A stretch of DNA of 11,880 nucleotides from Dehalococcoidales bacterium (GTDB lineage Bacteria; Chloroflexota; Dehalococcoidia; E44-bin15): NCBI GenBank assembly GCA_030615555.1, contig JAUWZB010000014.1:1-11880 (forward strand). Reading direction: 5' to 3'. Shown here piece by piece: positions 1 to 5,460 of this stretch. Every line of letters starts with the position of its first letter. Position 1 is the stretch's first letter. The position numbers and the translations under genes are program-made. The notes below the pieces were generated by a model. That model had not been told where the DNA came from, made no database searches, and worked only from the letters and a program-made list of their open reading frames with translations.

Positions 1-321
1 GCCGCCTTGCAGGACATCGGCACCCATTTCCCCGATACCGACCCCCAGTATAAAGATATATCCAGCATCACGCTTCTCCAGCGTGTTGGCGATATGCTCC
101 ATAATGGGGGTTTCAAGATCGAAAACATTGATGCCACCATCCTTTGTGAGCAGCCCCGGCTGGCAGGTTATATCGACGAAATGTGCCAAAAAATTGGCGC
201 GTCCCTGGGCATCGGTAAAAAGCAGGTCTCCGTGAAAGCGAGCACCTCGGCGGGCCTAGGCTTTTTGGGAAAAGGAGAGGGCATCGCCGCCCATGCGGTG
301 GCCCTGGTCGAGAAGCAATGA
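1..321 (+). CDS. ispF: 2-C-methyl-D-erythritol 2,4-cyclodiphosphate synthase (IspF), C-terminal part
   Basis: IspF converts CDP-ME 2-phosphate to the cyclic diphosphate MEcPP in the cytoplasmic non-mevalonate isoprenoid pathway. The reading frame is open from base 1, so the gene starts outside the window. The visible 106 residues cover roughly the last two thirds of the family's usual length of about 160. They carry the family signature DIGTHFPDTDP near the left edge, the VKASTSAGLGFLGKGEGIA stretch (family form VKATTxExLGFxGRGEGIA) near the end, and the closing AVAL. The metal-binding N-terminal part is not in the window, and a fusion to IspD upstream cannot be excluded. The stop overlaps the cysS start in an ATGA, so the two are co-translated; ispF-cysS adjacency is common in bacteria. 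Confidence 0.95.
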   Translation, partial: AALQDIGTHFPDTDPQYKDISSITLLQRVGDMLHNGGFKIENIDATILCEQPRLAGYIDEMCQKIGASLGIGKKQVSVKASTSAGLGFLGKGEGIAAHAVALVEKQ

Positions 322-1751
322 AAATCTATAACACCCTCTCCGGTCGAAAAGAGGAATTTACCCCTGTGAGCGACACGGTAAAGATGTATGTCTGCGGGGT
401 CACCCCCTATAGCGAGGGCCACATCGGGCACGCCATGAGCTATATCCTCTTCGATGTCATCAGGCGATATCTTGAGTTTTGTGGCCACCGGGTGAAGTAC
501 GTGCAGAACTTCACCGATGTCGATGACAAGATCATCGCCCGCGCCAACCAATTGGGCATTTCCGCCAAGGAGCTTGCCGAGGGATTCATCTCGCAATATT
601 TCGTCGATATGGATGCCCTAAATGTGAAAAGGGCTGACATTTACCCCAGGGCTACTGAGGAGATACCCAAGATCATCGAGGTCATCGCTGGCCTGATCGA
701 GAAGGGGCATGCTTACGAGGTGGGGGGCAATGTCTATTTCCGGGTGGGGAGCTTCCCAGAATATGGGAAGCTCAGCCATCGAGGCTTGAGCGAGCTGATG
801 GCCGGAGGTGGTAGCGAGGATAAGCGCGAAAAAGAGCATGCGATGGACTTTACCCTTTGGAAGGCGGCCAAGCCCGGCGAGCCTCATTGGGAAAGCCCCT
901 GGGGTCCGGGAAGGCCCGGCTGGCACATCGAGTGTAGCGTCATGTCCCTAAAATACTTGGGCGAGACCCTGGATATTCACGGTGGCGGGCAGGACCTCAT
1001 CTTCCCTCACCATGAGAACGAGATCGCCCAATCGGAAGCCTTCACTGGCGTTAGCCCCTTTGTCAGGTACTGGATGCACAACGGGCTGATGCAGCTCGGC
1101 GCGGATAAGATGAGTAAATCCCTCGGAAACCTAATCACCGTTAAGGAGGCCCTGGAGCGCTACAGCGCCGATGCCATCAGGCTCTTTGTCCTAAGCTCCC
1201 ACTACCGCAGCCCTCTCACCTACAGCGAGGAGGGGCTGGAGGCTGCTCACGAGGGAGCGGTGAGGCTACGCCATGCGTCTCGTCGCCAGGGAGGTGATGG
1301 CCCTCCTGTGGTCGATGCTGCCGTCTACCGCCAGCGTTTCATGGAGGCTATGGACGATGATTTTAATACCGCCCAGGCCATCGCCGCCCTTTTTGACCTC
1401 GCCTGGGAGATCAACCGGGCTGCAGACAAAGCGCATTCAGTCACAGAAGCACAGAAGGAGCTGATTAAGCTGGCTGGAATACTAGGGCTGACGTTCAAGG
1501 AATACCGCTTTAAAGTGGACGCCCGTGTACTGATAGGATTAGCAACCCAGGCCAGCATCACCCTGAAAAAGGGTGGTGGAGATGAAGATAGTACCGTTGA
1601 TTACTATATCCAACAAATGGTTGATAAACGGAACGAGCTACGGGCGAAAAAAGAGTGGGCAGATGCCGATAAGATTCGCGCCGAGCTGGCAGAGCTTGGC
1701 GTAATCCTCGAAGATACCCCTCAAGGGACGGTGTGGCGATATAAGAGGTGA
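318..1751 (+). CDS. cysS: Cysteinyl-tRNA synthetase
   Basis: Class I cytoplasmic synthetase that charges tRNA-Cys with cysteine using ATP. The 477-aa length is close to the family norm (E. coli about 461). The HIGH motif is intact at residues 35-38 (SEGHIGH). KMSKS is at 264-268. The expected zinc ligands are present as C26 (YVCGVTPY), C206 (GWHIECS), H231 and E235 (FPHHENE), with the same spacing as the E. coli enzyme. The C-terminal half contains the helical anticodon-binding region (MDDDFNTAQAIAALFDLAWEIN, from about residue 345) and a charged tail. The start is the ATG of an ATGA overlap with ispF. No strong ribosome binding site is visible, so translational coupling is likely. No defects are seen. 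Confidence 0.98.
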   Translation: MKIYNTLSGRKEEFTPVSDTVKMYVCGVTPYSEGHIGHAMSYILFDVIRRYLEFCGHRVKYVQNFTDVDDKIIARANQLGISAKELAEGFISQYFVDMDALNVKRADIYPRATEEIPKIIEVIAGLIEKGHAYEVGGNVYFRVGSFPEYGKLSHRGLSELMAGGGSEDKREKEHAMDFTLWKAAKPGEPHWESPWGPGRPGWHIECSVMSLKYLGETLDIHGGGQDLIFPHHENEIAQSEAFTGVSPFVRYWMHNGLMQLGADKMSKSLGNLITVKEALERYSADAIRLFVLSSHYRSPLTYSEEGLEAAHEGAVRLRHASRRQGGDGPPVVDAAVYRQRFMEAMDDDFNTAQAIAALFDLAWEINRAADKAHSVTEAQKELIKLAGILGLTFKEYRFKVDARVLIGLATQASITLKKGGGDEDSTVDYYIQQMVDKRNELRAKKEWADADKIRAELAELGVILEDTPQGTVWRYKR

Positions 1752-1774
1752 AGGAGTTCGCAAGCAGAAGGATA

Positions 1775-1803
1775 TTGACTTTTTGCTGGTTTACCTGTAT
1801 AAT
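1775..1803 (+). promoter_or_regulatory. Near-consensus sigma-70 promoter
   Basis: TTGACT (1775-1780), a 17-bp spacer, then a perfect TATAAT (1798-1803). Transcription would start near 1810, giving a leader of about 40 nt before the GTG at 1852. It lies just after cysS and would make the membrane-protein/YbjQ pair an independent transcription unit. No operator-like repeat is visible around it. Confidence 0.8.
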
Positions 1804-1851
1804 AGCGCACTTCTAGAATGTGGGCTTCAGACGCGTTAAGGAGGTGAGACT

Positions 1852-2079
1852 GTGAGAACGCTGGAATATGTCGCCTTGGTGTTGATCGGTGCCGGTATAC
1901 TGGGGATCATCGGCTGGGCTGCCAGAGCTTTCTTCACCGACCCCATAGTCCCTTTAGGGTTCAGGGTTCTCGCTGGGATAGCCGCAGTGGGCTTCGTTTT
2001 GCTCCTGGGATATGTGAGCTGGGACAGGATTCAGAAGGCACGCAAGGAGCCCAAGGAGATCAAGGAGGTAAAGCATTGA
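1852..2079 (+). CDS. Small two-helix membrane protein of unknown function
   Basis: A 75-aa protein with two hydrophobic segments, about residues 5-25 (YVALVLIGAGILGIIGWAA) and 38-57 (FRVLAGIAAVGFVLLLGYV), joined by a short loop (FFTDPIVPLG). The tail is strongly charged, rich in Lys and Glu, and presumably cytoplasmic (RIQKARKEPKEIKEVKH). There is no signal peptide or catalytic motif, and I do not recognise the family. The GTG start is chosen because an excellent ribosome binding site (AAGGAGGTGA, 1839-1848) sits 3-4 nt upstream, and because a near-consensus promoter precedes it. Its stop overlaps the TTG start of the YbjQ-like gene (TTGA), so the two are translationally coupled and may act together at the membrane. 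Confidence 0.75.
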   Translation: MRTLEYVALVLIGAGILGIIGWAARAFFTDPIVPLGFRVLAGIAAVGFVLLLGYVSWDRIQKARKEPKEIKEVKH

Positions 2080-2390
2080 TCATCGTAACCTCAGATCACA
2101 TAGAGGGTAAGAAGACAGTGAAGACCCTGGGCATGGTGAAAGGGAGCACCATCAGGGCCAGGCACATCGGGAGGGATATCACTGCGGGACTGCGCAGCAT
2201 AATTGGTGGTGAGATCAGCGAATACACCAAGTTGATGGCTCAGGCCAGGGAGCAGGCGATCCACAGGATGGTGCAGCAGGCGGAGGAAATGGGCGCCAAC
2301 GCCATCCTCGACACCAGGTTTGTTACCTCGATGGTGATGAGTGGGGCCTCCGAGCTCCTGGTCTATGGAACAGCGGTGGTAGTGGAATAG
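2076..2390 (+). CDS. YbjQ / UPF0145 family protein (putative heavy-metal-binding domain)
   Basis: A 104-aa cytoplasmic protein matching the YbjQ/UPF0145 family along its whole length. It opens with MIIVTSDHIEGKKTVKTLG (family MIxTTxxxIEGKxI) and has the G-rich core DITAGLRSIIGGEISEYTKLM. The helix AREQAIHRMVQQAEEMGANAI and the terminal YGTAVVVE are also typical. The family is described as a possible heavy-metal-binding or pentameric fold; its physiological role is not established. The start is TTG at 2076, within the overlap with the upstream gene, where GGAGG (2065-2069) serves as ribosome binding site; this start matches the family's N-terminus. The last 24 bases plus 4 bases beyond the stop recur almost unchanged at 9562-9589. 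Confidence 0.88.
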   Translation: MIIVTSDHIEGKKTVKTLGMVKGSTIRARHIGRDITAGLRSIIGGEISEYTKLMAQAREQAIHRMVQQAEEMGANAILDTRFVTSMVMSGASELLVYGTAVVVE

Positions 2391-2748
2391 GTCAACATCT
2401 TGCTCCAAGGGTAGGCTGGCTGCGCTACGACCGTCACGCTTTGAGATGCTTGGAGAGGGGTCACAAGCACCCTGCCACTTACCAGGGCTAACACCAGCTA
2501 AGCCCATCTAAGGTCGGCTTTCACCCTACCTACCCAATTTCTTTACCCTTTTGGCCTCATTATAGGAGGCCTTTTGTCCTTTGACATCGACCATTTCTCT
2601 TACGACTTTTTGCCTAATTGCCTTTTGAGCGCAGTTAATGCTAACATTTGGTGCGGCAGAGCAGATAGGGCGAAACCGGAATTCGTCTATGTAGCTGTCA
2701 TATGAAACTCAGCAATGTGCTCGGATAATGATACTCAGGGAGATTAGG
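2391..2748. other. Intergenic stretch between ybjQ-like gene and nitroreductase
   Basis: About 360 bases without a supported gene. It contains a candidate terminator at 2553-2577 and an isolated TTGACA at 2581-2586 with no convincing -10 at the right distance. An open minus-strand frame over 2091-2507 is a shadow of the ybjQ-like gene. Nothing else is recognisable. Confidence 0.6.
2553..2577 (+). terminator. Candidate rho-independent terminator
   Basis: GGCCTC (2553-2558) and GAGGCC (2566-2571) form a 6-bp perfect stem around a 7-base loop, followed by TTTTGT. The stem is short but GC-rich and is placed to end the transcript from the promoter at 1775. It lies 160 bp past the ybjQ-like stop, which is rather far. 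Confidence 0.5.
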
Positions 2749-3318
2749 ATGATAGCAGACTTAGTAATTAGGAACCGGAGCTATCGGCGATTCTATCAGG
2801 AAGTTGCCATAGAACATGAGACACTGAGAGAACTTGTTGACCTTGCAAGACTCTCTGCATCAGCAGCTAATTTGCAACCCCTGAAATATATCCTTTCTTG
2901 TGACCCTCAAAAGAATGCTTTGATATTTCCATACCTCGCCTGGGCTCGTTATCTCAAAGACTGGCCTGGTCCGAGTGAAGGGGAAAGACCATCGGCATAC
3001 ATCATTATACTCGGGGACACAGAGGTAACCCTGTCTTTTGACTGTGACCACGGAATTGCTGCTCAGAGCATTCTTCTGGGTGCAACTGAGCATGGTTTAG
3101 GTGGCTGTATTATTGGTTCAGTACAGAGACAGGAACTGCACAAAGCTCTAGAGATACCATCCCGCTATGAGATACTTCTTGTATTGGCCCTTGGCAAGCC
3201 CCGGGAAACGGTAGTAATCGAGTCAGTCGACCCTGCAGGGGACATCAAGTACTGGCGCGATAGTAAAGGCATTCACCACGTGCCAAAGCGACTCCTGGAT
3301 GACATCATCGTTGGCTAG
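2749..3318 (+). CDS. Nitroreductase family protein (FMN-dependent)
   Basis: A 189-aa protein of the nitroreductase fold, normally a homodimeric FMN enzyme using NAD(P)H. RNRSYRRF (about residues 8-15) is the N-terminal FMN-phosphate-binding motif. LARLSASAANLQPLKYI (about 33-49) is the second helix with the SxxNxQP-type FMN contact. GIAAQSILLGATEHGLGG then GCIIGSVQR (about 105-130) is the conserved central helix and flavin-binding strand, and LVLALGKP is the usual C-terminal strand. The substrate cannot be told. The start at 2749 is preferred over the in-frame ATG at 2728 because AGGGAGA (2737-2743) lies 5 nt before it. The gene stands alone, with about 360 bp upstream and 390 bp downstream. 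It is visibly more AT-rich than cysS, with codons such as TTA, ATA and AGA, hinting at separate acquisition. Confidence 0.85.
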   Translation: MIADLVIRNRSYRRFYQEVAIEHETLRELVDLARLSASAANLQPLKYILSCDPQKNALIFPYLAWARYLKDWPGPSEGERPSAYIIILGDTEVTLSFDCDHGIAAQSILLGATEHGLGGCIIGSVQRQELHKALEIPSRYEILLVLALGKPRETVVIESVDPAGDIKYWRDSKGIHHVPKRLLDDIIVG

Positions 3319-3343
3319 ATATATGCCGGGTCACGCAACATTC

Positions 3344-3355
3344 TTGCCGCGGCAA
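3344..3355. repeat. 12-bp perfect palindrome TTGCCGCGGCAA
   Basis: A perfect inverted repeat located 25 bp after the nitroreductase stop. It could be an operator-like site or part of a weak hairpin, but no U-tract follows and no second copy was noticed. It may be chance. Confidence 0.3.
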
Positions 3356-3393
3356 CAGGCAAAACCGTCAGCATGACACCATACAGCAGCGCC

Positions 3394-3498
3394 TCATCCT
3401 GCTAATACAATCTCCCTTTCTAACCTTGTAACTACTTCATGAACACAGAGAGTAACGTCACGGCATACCGGAGGACCTGCCGGATGAACATAAGTGCA
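3394..3498 (-). pseudogene. Remnant of the 3' end of a gene, possibly a cation-diffusion-facilitator-type protein
   Basis: On the minus strand an open stretch of 34 codons ends in TGA (3394-3396). It reads from YVHPAGPP through CRDVTLCVHEVVTRLE to REIVLAG. There is no start codon or ribosome binding site, and an in-frame TGA lies immediately upstream, so it is a fragment. A neighbouring frame just upstream (GMSVMHL) may be its frameshifted continuation. The tail VHEVVTRLExEIxL recurs in the ORF at 9484-9669. Where the two differ, Leu and Ile codons change synonymously (TTA/CTG, ATT/ATA, TTA/CTC), as expected of homologous coding sequence. The combination of a His-containing strand, then H-E-(I/V)-V-T-R-(L/I)-E-x-E-I, resembles the C-terminal domain of CDF metal transporters. 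That assignment is an inference from memory of the family. Confidence 0.5.
3424..3446. repeat. 23-bp direct repeat, left copy
   Basis: CCTTGTAACTACTTCATGAACAC in the + orientation, identical to 9508-9530. The two copies lie outside either end of the six-gene block. The minus-strand reading of both copies is VHEVVTR. Weaker similarity continues for about 14 bp on the left side (ATCTCC..TTC). This makes it a piece of homologous coding sequence rather than a typical integrase attachment core. Confidence 0.8.
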
Positions 3499-3646
3499 TC
3501 ACGGACATTCCACAAGCCTGAATCGTGCTCATGGGGTCAGAATACCCAGTTTTCCGTGCCGAATTAATTAATGATTGTGTAACTCCTTGCGTGGCAAGTA
3601 GGATCCATATTTTTCGGGGGACAGGTGGGCAAGGATGCAGATGGCA

Positions 3647-3673
3647 TTGACTTCTGTAAGCCACTTATATAAG
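3647..3673 (+). promoter_or_regulatory. Candidate promoter of the accessory operon
   Basis: TTGACT (3647-3652) and TATAAG (3668-3673), separated by 15 bp, shorter than the ideal 17. The position fits a leader of about 30 nt before the first gene of the block at 3711. No other convincing promoter is visible between 3319 and 3710. Confidence 0.45.
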
Positions 3674-3710
3674 CTTGAAATAAGAAAACTTTATGATGGA
3701 GGTGAATCTG

Positions 3711-4040
3711 ATGGAGATTCAGACCCCGAGGGAATTTTTCGAGAACGTCCTGCCGGAGAAATTTGATCCGGCCAAGGCCGCGGGCATTGATGTTGTAGTG
3801 CAATTGAACATCAGCGGAGACAATGGTGGTCAGTGGTTTATTACCATCAAGGATCAGAAACTTGATATCAAGGAGGGCCAGCACCCAGAGCCTAAGATTG
3901 CCATTGAGATGAAGGACAAGGACTGGGTCAAGATGCTCAACGGCAAGTTGACCGGGGAGAGAGCCTTCCTGACAGGCAAGCTCAAGCTCCGGGGAGAGGT
4001 GACGGATGCTCTGGCGCTTAGGCAGATCGGGATTCTCTAG
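3711..4040 (+). CDS. SCP2-like sterol/lipid-binding domain protein
   Basis: A 109-aa single-domain cytoplasmic protein of the SCP2 type, a fold that holds hydrophobic ligands such as fatty acyl-CoA or sterols. The expected order is visible: an N-terminal helix (TPREFFENVLPEKF), the alternating strands of the sheet (DVVVQLNIS, QWFITIKDQKLDIKEG) and the strand PKIAIEMKDKDWVKMLNGK. The closing helix region follows, where the family has the typical A-x-x-x-GK(L)-x-(V/L)-x-G pattern (ERAFLTGKLKLRG). The start at 3711 is preferred over ATGs at 3693 and 3696 because GGAGGTGA (3698-3705) lies 5 nt before it. It is first in the block, 17 nt before the SDR gene. It could carry or present the hydrophobic substrate to the redox enzymes that follow; that role is inferred. 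Confidence 0.85.
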   Translation: MEIQTPREFFENVLPEKFDPAKAAGIDVVVQLNISGDNGGQWFITIKDQKLDIKEGQHPEPKIAIEMKDKDWVKMLNGKLTGERAFLTGKLKLRGEVTDALALRQIGIL

Positions 4041-4057
4041 AAGAAGGAGCTTTTTTG

Positions 4058-4846
4058 ATGGGACTGGAAGAGGCTTGCAAATTATTTGATTTGAGCGGAA
4101 AGTCGGCTATTATCACGGGCGCGGCCAGTGGCATCGGCCGGGCCGTTGCGTTGGTGCTGGCTAGATTCGGTGCCGATGTAATCCCGGTGGACATTGATCA
4201 GGAAGCCGCGGAGAAGGTTGCAGAGGAGATCCGCGGGTCAGGACGCAAGGCTCTTGCCGTGAAAGTGGATGTGACTAAAAAAGACGAAGTTGAGAATATG
4301 GTTGAAAAGGTAATTGATGAGTTTGAAAAAATCGACATCTTGGTGAACTGCGCGGGCATTATTTCCGCCGAGCCTATATCCTCGATGTCGGATGAAACGC
4401 TGGATCGCATCTTTGATGTAAATTTCAAGGGAACTGTTCATTGTTGCCAGGCGGTGATGGAGCACATGACTGACCGGGAAAGCGGCAAGATTGTAAATAT
4501 CGGGTCTTCCATATCTTCTCTCGGATCGGTAGCCAATTTGTCAGGGGGTGGTGCGAGCTATTGTTCATCCAAAGCCACGGTCCATGGTTTTAGCCGGTGC
4601 TTGGCATGGGAGCTGGCTCCGGAGGGAGTCAATGTCAATGTAGTGGCACCGGGCATCACCAATACCCCCATGCACGAGGGCGTCTGGGAGGGGGCACAGG
4701 ATTATTATCTGAAGAGCGTGCCACTCGGCCGGCTAGCAGAGCCGGAAGACATTGCGGATGTAGTCCTGTTTCTCTGCTCGGAAGCGGCCCGCTATATCGT
4801 GGGGCAGGCTATCCATGTTAACGGTGGCCAGTTCATGGCCGGCTGA
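4058..4846 (+). CDS. Short-chain dehydrogenase/reductase (classical SDR, probably NAD-dependent)
   Basis: A 262-aa classical SDR that interconverts an alcohol and a ketone on an NAD(P) cofactor. The Rossmann motif TGAASGIG is at residues 20-27. Asp45 ends the second strand (VIPVDID), usually a sign of NAD(H) preference. NCAG is at 97-100, Asn122 is in VNFKG, the catalytic Ser lies in NIGSSISS (150-151), and YCSSK gives Tyr168 and Lys172. The tail GQAIHVNGGQ is canonical. The ATG at 4058 is preferred over a TTG at 4055 because AAGGAG (4044-4049) lies 8 nt upstream. It sits between the SCP2-like gene and the half-length Tm-1-like gene. Together with the ene-reductase downstream this suggests stepwise redox chemistry on one hydrophobic substrate. 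The exact substrate is unknown, and the family is too broad to name it. Confidence 0.93.
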   Translation: MGLEEACKLFDLSGKSAIITGAASGIGRAVALVLARFGADVIPVDIDQEAAEKVAEEIRGSGRKALAVKVDVTKKDEVENMVEKVIDEFEKIDILVNCAGIISAEPISSMSDETLDRIFDVNFKGTVHCCQAVMEHMTDRESGKIVNIGSSISSLGSVANLSGGGASYCSSKATVHGFSRCLAWELAPEGVNVNVVAPGITNTPMHEGVWEGAQDYYLKSVPLGRLAEPEDIADVVLFLCSEAARYIVGQAIHVNGGQFMAG

Positions 4847-4861
4847 TCCGGGGTGCTCCTT

Positions 4862-5419
4862 ATGCCCAGCGAGCGGAAAAAGATCGGCATAATCTCCACC
4901 ATGGATACCAAGGGAGCGGAGTGCACCTTTTTGAAGGAGCGAATTGAGAGTCTAGGATACCAGATATTGATCATTGATGTAGGGGTGATGGGCGAGCCTC
5001 AAATTCGGGCTGACATCACTCGCCAGGAGGTTGCCCTTGCGGGAGGAGTGAAGCTAGAACAACTCCAGGAAGCCGCGAGTGCCGGAGCGGATCGTGCCAA
5101 GGCCACGGAGGTGATGATTGAGGGCGTGAGAAAGCTTCTGTCCCAGGCTGATGCAGAGAAGCGTCTGGATGCTCTGATAGGCCTGGGCGGTTCCACCGGT
5201 AGCTCTATCGCCCTCGAAGCCATGCGGGCCCTGCCACCGGGGTTGCCGAAGCTTATAGTTACAACTGTTCTGGATCTTCAGGATGTTGAAGACGAGGATG
5301 ATCTCGCCCTCTTTCAAAGCCCCTGCGATATCATGGGCTTGAACTCGATTTTGAAAAACACTCTCTTCCAGGCCGCAGGAGCCATCGTGGGAATGATGGA
5401 AGCACAAAGCTTATTCTAG
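4862..5419 (+). CDS. Half-length Tm-1-like (UPF0261) protein, N-terminal domain only
   Basis: A 185-aa protein corresponding only to the N-terminal Rossmann-like domain of UPF0261/Tm-1-like proteins, whose full length is about 400 aa. Visible family features are IGIISTMDTKGAE (8-20), IDVGVMGEPQ (38-47), the glycine-rich loop GLGGSTGSS (107-115) followed by AMRALPPGLPKLIVTT, and CDIMGLNSILKNTLFQAAGAIVGM (155-178). This last stretch matches the family's D-I-x-G-L-N segment. A clean TAG follows at 5417-5419, and no C-terminal domain is readable after it. It therefore looks like a true single-domain protein rather than a recent frameshift. The start at 4862 (ATG) is chosen over GTG 4853; a weak GGGGTG lies 6 nt upstream. 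The domain binds ATP in the tomato Tm-1 resistance protein; its bacterial function is unknown. It could partner with the divergent full-length paralogue at 7436-8626. Confidence 0.85.
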   Translation: MPSERKKIGIISTMDTKGAECTFLKERIESLGYQILIIDVGVMGEPQIRADITRQEVALAGGVKLEQLQEAASAGADRAKATEVMIEGVRKLLSQADAEKRLDALIGLGGSTGSSIALEAMRALPPGLPKLIVTTVLDLQDVEDEDDLALFQSPCDIMGLNSILKNTLFQAAGAIVGMMEAQSLF

Positions 5420-5460
5420 CTCTCGCGCAGGCTTCCTAGCAGTAAGCAAGAAAGGAAACC

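Larger units (their letters stand above)
3319..3710. other. Intergenic stretch holding gene debris and a promoter
   Basis: About 390 bases between the nitroreductase and the accessory operon. From left to right it holds a 12-bp palindrome (3344-3355), a minus-strand coding remnant (3394-3498) containing one copy of the 23-bp repeat, a GGGGTCAGAATACCC imperfect inverted repeat (3533-3547), and a candidate promoter (3647-3673). No intact gene is supported. Confidence 0.6.

Noticed and set aside
2091..2507. 138-codon open frame on the minus strand
   Set aside because: It lies antisense to the well-supported ybjQ-like gene, has no family resemblance or ribosome binding site, and is a shadow of biased codon use.
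3458..3664. 68-codon open frame on the minus strand
   Set aside because: It has no recognisable domain and no clear ribosome binding site. At most its last residues (GMSVMHL) may be the frameshifted front of the remnant at 3394-3498.
5420..5460. Possible continuation of the half-length UPF0261 gene into a C domain by frameshift
   Set aside because: Only 41 bases separate its stop from the next gene's ATG, and no frame there or in the following gene encodes a UPF0261 C domain.
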